A DNA stretch of 10,156 bases. Source: Spirosoma sp. GTDB taxonomy: Bacteria; Bacteroidota; Bacteroidia; Cytophagales; Spirosomataceae. The notes beneath the pieces were generated by a model, which was given only the letters and a program-made list of their open reading frames with translations, searched no databases and was not told the origin of the DNA. This document shows, piece by piece, positions 7,166-10,156 of this stretch; within the stretch, counting starts at the first letter, position 1; each line of letters begins with the position of its first letter. Where the stretch lies: assembly GCA_025351545.1 (NCBI GenBank), contig JANXVQ010000645.1, forward strand, positions 1 through 10,156, in the 5' to 3' direction. The position numbers were made by a program, and so were the translations under genes.

Positions 7166-7331
7166 CTAAATAAAGCCGTTTAATCAATTTTTAATTGTAT
7201 GAATAAATAAAGACATGATTTTTACACTCTTTAGAATCTCAAACTGGGTATCTGGTCTTAAGTCAGGTAGCGTTGATCGCCGAGTTCTATGTAAACTCAA
7301 CGAGATTTGTAGTCTCTAAACGTCCCACCTT
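7166..7331 (+). promoter_or_regulatory. Intergenic region with inverted repeats ahead of the sugar-phosphate transferase gene
   Basis: The 166-bp gap breaks the tight spacing of the plus arm, so the next gene may have its own promoter. Just upstream of it lie nested inverted repeats. CGTTGA (7271-7276) pairs with TCAACG (7297-7302), GAGTT (7282-7286) with AACTC (7294-7298), and GAGA (7302-7305) with TCTC (7313-7316). These could be an operator, a 5' leader structure or weak termination of the previous gene. The hairpins lack a U-tract. GAGATTTG (7302-7309) is one base from TAnnTTTG, but no TTG sits at a proper distance. No ribosome binding site is obvious before the ATG at 7332. Confidence 0.35.
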
Positions 7332-8540
7332 ATGAATATTGATTTATTAATTGCGTACCTACAAAATAAATTCAATGATGAATTGTTTACGCTCGGCTTG
7401 TACCAGTGTGTACTTTCATTATTAGTTGCCTGTTTTGTTTCCATCGTAGCCATTCCGGTTGTCATTAAAATTTCGGAGTTGAAATCGCTTATGGAAAAAC
7501 CGGGCGAACGCCGTTCACACTCAACACCAACACCAACTTTTGGCGGTATTGCCATTTTTGCCGCGATACTAATTGCCTATTTTCTGTGGCCCAGCATTGA
7601 CCAAACCGACATTTACCGCACAAATTTGTCCATTGCGGGAATGACTATCTTATTTTTCATTGGTATCAAAGATGATTTAGTTGGTATTGATCCAGCGAAG
7701 AAACTTATGTTTCAGGTGCTGGCAGCCATGATTCTGATTCTCTTCGGCGATCTGCGCGTTGATTACTTATACGGAATTATGGGCTTCCACCATATTCAAC
7801 CAGTAGTTAGTGTGTTCCTGACCTGCTTCATTTTTATTACCCTAACGAACGCCATTAACCTCATTGATGGTATCGATGGGTTGGCTGGTGGCATTGCCAC
7901 AATTGCCAGTGGTACGTTTGGCGGCTGGTTCCTGCTGACAAATCATTTTACGATGGCTTGTCTAGCCTTCACCTTAGCGGGTGCATTGCTGGGTTTCCTG
8001 CGATTTAACTTCTCAAAAACCAGCAAAATCTTCATGGGCAATACCGGCTCACTGATTATTGGCTTCCTGCTGGCTTTCTTCGCCGTACGATTTGTTAATT
8101 TAAATGCATCGTACCGATATGAACCAACCGCTTTTTTTAACGCGCCCATCATCGCGATTGTGATTTTGATTGTGCCAATTTTTGACACATTACGGGTATT
8201 TCTGGTTAGAATTTTGGCCGGTCGATCACCGTTTTCAGCCGATCGCAATCACATGCACCATATTCTACTGGATAATGGCCTTTCACACGCCAGTGCAACA
8301 GCCGTGTTGTGTGGTATATCGTTATTCAACACGATTCTTTTCCTCCTCCTACACCGCAACATATCAAATACCCTGTCTTTGGTAATTTTGGGTTGTTTAT
8401 TCGGTGTGTATATGGTTGTGAGCTTCACACTCAAAATGCGGGTTATGTATGTTTCGACTCACCCGCGCCGTCGAAGGGCTGTGCTGCGCCGGGAGCTACA
8501 AAATGGCATTGTCGGACGGCGTATCGTTGACTATTTATAA
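7332..8540 (+). CDS. MraY/WecA-family undecaprenyl-phosphate sugar-1-phosphate transferase
   Basis: Integral membrane enzyme of the polyprenyl-phosphate N-acetylhexosamine-1-phosphate transferase family (glycosyl transferase family 4). It would transfer a sugar-1-phosphate, such as GlcNAc-1-P, from a UDP-sugar to undecaprenyl phosphate and so start glycan assembly. The 402-residue protein has about 11 hydrophobic segments. Family landmarks are KPGERRSHSTPTPTFGG (56-72), the cytoplasmic Asp-Asp pair GIKDDLVGID (111-120), NAINLIDGIDGLAGG (173-187), MGNTGS (235-240), the nucleophile-region FDTLRV (284-289) and the basic loop SADRNHMHHILLD (302-314). The HxHH loop (307-310) is of the WecA/WbpL rather than MraY type. 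After the last segment comes a very basic tail, PRRRRAVLRR (378-387). The start is the ATG at 7332, which leaves a short N-terminal segment before the first helix. It could equally be a WbpL or TagO type; the sugar cannot be told apart. The gene ends 12 bp before the strong terminator. Confidence 0.93.
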   Translation: MNIDLLIAYLQNKFNDELFTLGLYQCVLSLLVACFVSIVAIPVVIKISELKSLMEKPGERRSHSTPTPTFGGIAIFAAILIAYFLWPSIDQTDIYRTNLSIAGMTILFFIGIKDDLVGIDPAKKLMFQVLAAMILILFGDLRVDYLYGIMGFHHIQPVVSVFLTCFIFITLTNAINLIDGIDGLAGGIATIASGTFGGWFLLTNHFTMACLAFTLAGALLGFLRFNFSKTSKIFMGNTGSLIIGFLLAFFAVRFVNLNASYRYEPTAFFNAPIIAIVILIVPIFDTLRVFLVRILAGRSPFSADRNHMHHILLDNGLSHASATAVLCGISLFNTILFLLLHRNISNTLSLVILGCLFGVYMVVSFTLKMRVMYVSTHPRRRRAVLRRELQNGIVGRRIVDYL

Positions 8541-8552
8541 GTGACAGACATA

Positions 8553-8605
8553 CAGCACATAAAAAAATCCCCTCGAACGTTCGGGGGGATTTTTTTTATG
8601 TGCTG
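8553..8605. terminator. Bidirectional rho-independent terminator (53-bp near-perfect palindrome)
   Basis: The arms pair from CAGCACAT (8553-8560) with ATGTGCTG (8598-8605). An A7 run (8561-8567) faces a T8 run (8590-8597), and TCCCC (8568-8572) faces GGGGA (8585-8589). The centre is a perfect 10-base CGAACGTTCG (8574-8583), with one T-G wobble (8573/8584) and one unpaired T. The GC-rich core with A/U flanks ends transcription both ways. It lies between the convergent sugar-phosphate transferase gene (ends 8540) and the transketolase gene (stop at 8642), and should insulate the two. Confidence 0.93.
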
Positions 8606-8641
8606 CAACTACCTTTTTTATTGCCTTAATTTAATCACTAC

Positions 8642-10156
8642 TCAGGACAACACCTCTTTCTTTTCGATGCCTTCGGGCTGACCTTCCAACACTGTTTTGG
8701 CCTTTTTGACTACGTTTTCAACAGTAAAACCAAAGTAGGCCATCACTTCCTCACCAGAACCAGACAAACCAAAACGATTCATACTAAGTGTTGTTCCTTC
8801 GTCAGTAACGTATTTATGCCAACCAATTGGCGACCCAACTTCAACGGCCAGCCGCTTGCGAATAGACGGTGGTAACACGTTGTGTTGATATGCCTGATCC
8901 TGTTTTTCAAACAATTCCCAGGAAGGCATACTAACAACCCGTGCCTGAATACCCTGTTTTTTTAATTCTGTCTGTGCATCCAGTACCAACGAGACTTCAG
9001 ACCCCGTCGCAATCAGAATAAGTTGGGGTGTACCTTCTGCTTCACTCAAAATATAAGCGCCTTTTTCGAGACCACGCGCTGATCCATAGCTACTTTGATC
9101 AATTACGGGCAGCTTCTGTCGGGAAAGAATCAGCACGACGGGACTTTTAGACTGTTGCATCGCCACGCGCCAAGCTTCAACGGTTTCATTGGCATCGGCG
9201 GGCCGGATAACAATAATATTGGGAATAGTACGCAGCGAAACATACTGCTCAACTGGCTGATGGGTAGGTCCGTCTTCGCCTAAACCAATACTATCGTGCG
9301 TAAATACAAACGTAGCCGCCGACTCAGCCAGCGCTGTTAGACGAATAGCGCCCCGCATATAATCTGAAAAATTCAGGAACGTACCACCATACGGATGCAC
9401 GCCACCGTGTTGCGCCATTCCGTTGAGCGCGGCCCCCATTGCGTGTTCGCGCACGCCAAACCAGATATTCGAGTTGCCATAATGACCGGGCTGAAAGCTA
9501 ACGTCGCCTTTCGTTGGCATCTCATTAGACGAAGCTAAATCTGCCGAACCACCGAGCAGATAAGGTACTCGTTTTTTCAGCGCGTCCAGCGCTTTTCCCG
9601 ATGCCTGACGAGTTGCCAGCGGGCCATCGGCGGGCGTAAATAGCGGAAGATCAGCTTCCCAGTCTTTAGGAAGTTTACCATCAAATGATAGACTGAAGGT
9701 TTCAGCTTCTGTTGAAAACCGGGCTTTGTAGGCATCAAACCGTTTTTGCCAGTCGGTTTGCAAGTCGGCTCCACGCTTTCCAGCGTCAAGTAAGTGAGAC
9801 TTTATCTCATCAGGTATGACAAACGATTTGTCAGGATCGAACCCGAAAAATTCCTTGGTTTTGCGCAGGTTTTCTTCCCCCAGCGGACTGCCATGAACCT
9901 TGCTGGTTCCTTCCTGCGGACTGCCATAACCAATAATAGTACGCACAGCGATGATTGACGGGCGCTCTGTTTCGGTCTGTGCTGCCCGAATAGCACCATC
10001 AATAGCTTCCAGATCATTGCCATCAGCCACATGCTGCGTATGCCAGCCATAAGCCTCAAAGCGGGCCATACGATCTTCTGTAAAGGCCAGACTGGTGGGA
10101 CCATCCAGCGAAATCAGGTTGTCGTCGTACAGATAAATCAGCTTCCCCAATTTAAG
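8642..10156 (-). CDS. tkt: Transketolase, partial (N-terminal region beyond window)
   Basis: Thiamine-diphosphate enzyme of the pentose phosphate pathway that moves two-carbon ketol units between sugar phosphates; cytoplasmic homodimer. The visible 504 residues (numbered from the window edge) begin inside the diphosphate-binding domain. [17 protein letters not shown] (3-19) includes the Mg-coordinating Asn13. Next are [19 protein letters not shown] (75-93, catalytic His88), [10 protein letters not shown] (202-211) opening the pyrimidine-binding domain, and GVREHAM (234-240), where Glu237 activates the cofactor. [18 protein letters not shown] (288-305) and RPADANE (318-324) follow. The C-terminal domain has IATGSEVSL (382-390) and [13 protein letters not shown] (438-450). 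No stop or start interrupts the reading frame up to 10156. A TTG at 10150 is only an internal Leu, as the residues before it still match the family. About 170 residues should lie outside, from a usual length near 670. The stop is TGA. GC content is higher than in the left-edge gene, as expected of a housekeeping gene. It converges on the glycan locus and is probably unrelated to it functionally. Confidence 0.97.
   Translation of the reverse strand, partial: LKLGKLIYLYDDNLISLDGPTSLAFTEDRMARFEAYGWHTQHVADGNDLEAIDGAIRAAQTETERPSIIAVRTIIGYGSPQEGTSKVHGSPLGEENLRKTKEFFGFDPDKSFVIPDEIKSHLLDAGKRGADLQTDWQKRFDAYKARFSTEAETFSLSFDGKLPKDWEADLPLFTPADGPLATRQASGKALDALKKRVPYLLGGSADLASSNEMPTKGDVSFQPGHYGNSNIWFGVREHAMGAALNGMAQHGGVHPYGGTFLNFSDYMRGAIRLTALAESAATFVFTHDSIGLGEDGPTHQPVEQYVSLRTIPNIIVIRPADANETVEAWRVAMQQSKSPVVLILSRQKLPVIDQSSYGSARGLEKGAYILSEAEGTPQLILIATGSEVSLVLDAQTELKKQGIQARVVSMPSWELFEKQDQAYQHNVLPPSIRKRLAVEVGSPIGWHKYVTDEGTTLSMNRFGLSGSGEEVMAYFGFTVENVVKKAKTVLEGQPEGIEKKEVLS

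Noticed and set aside
7943..8248. Minus-strand 101-codon ORF antisense to the sugar-phosphate transferase
   Set aside because: It is a shadow of a conserved membrane enzyme. Its Lys/Arg-rich composition is what reverse-reading of Leu/Phe codons gives.
9802..10104. Minus-strand 100-codon ORF in a second frame of transketolase
   Set aside because: It overlaps the catalytic part of transketolase in a different frame and has no family features.
10148..10150. TTG as start codon of transketolase
   Set aside because: Residues before it (Leu-Lys) still fit the family's HLKLGKLI context, and the upstream cofactor-binding region would be missing. The gene is simply cut by the window edge.

Overview
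The window looks like an exopolysaccharide or surface-glycan locus from a member of the Bacteroidota, probably a Cytophagales/Spirosoma-type organism. The clearest marker is the protein encoded at 2720-4741 (minus). It pairs a signal peptide with a C-terminal domain of the type IX secretion system (T9SS) sorting kind, and T9SS is confined to this phylum. The absence of strong Shine-Dalgarno sequences fits as well. The genus is an inference from overall protein character, not from a database search.

The window holds two divergent arms that share the 4742-4876 spacer. The minus arm, in transcription order, encodes a secreted SGNH/sialate-O-acetylesterase-like protein (4741-2720), a formyltransferase-fold enzyme (2654-1890), a NodB-type polysaccharide deacetylase of the DUF3473/exosortase-locus kind (1827-964), and the N-terminal 273 residues of an AT-rich integral membrane protein with a GT-C-like acidic loop (821-1, running off the left edge). 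The plus arm encodes a family 2 glycosyltransferase (4877-5809), a WcaF-type left-handed beta-helix acetyltransferase (5760-6398), a second family 2 glycosyltransferase (6395-7165) and, after a 166-bp gap, a MraY/WecA-family polyprenyl-phosphate sugar-1-phosphate transferase (7332-8540).

The genes suggest one pathway. The WecA-like enzyme would load the first sugar-phosphate on undecaprenyl phosphate, and the two cytoplasmic glycosyltransferases would extend the repeat unit. The WcaF-like enzyme would O-acetylate it, and the formyltransferase may N-formylate an amino sugar. The deacetylase would remove N-acetyl groups, and the T9SS-targeted esterase may trim O-acyl groups outside the cell. 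No flippase, polymerase, exporter or exosortase is visible here, so the locus probably continues to the left.

A 53-bp near-perfect palindrome (8553-8605) acts as a convincing bidirectional terminator. It separates this locus from a convergent housekeeping gene, transketolase (10156-8642, minus), whose N-terminus lies beyond the right edge. No RNA genes, insertion sequences or CRISPR arrays were seen. I found no clearly undescribed system. The most interesting points are the paired acetyltransferase and secreted esterase, the missed AT-rich membrane gene at the left edge, and the overlapping plus-arm genes.
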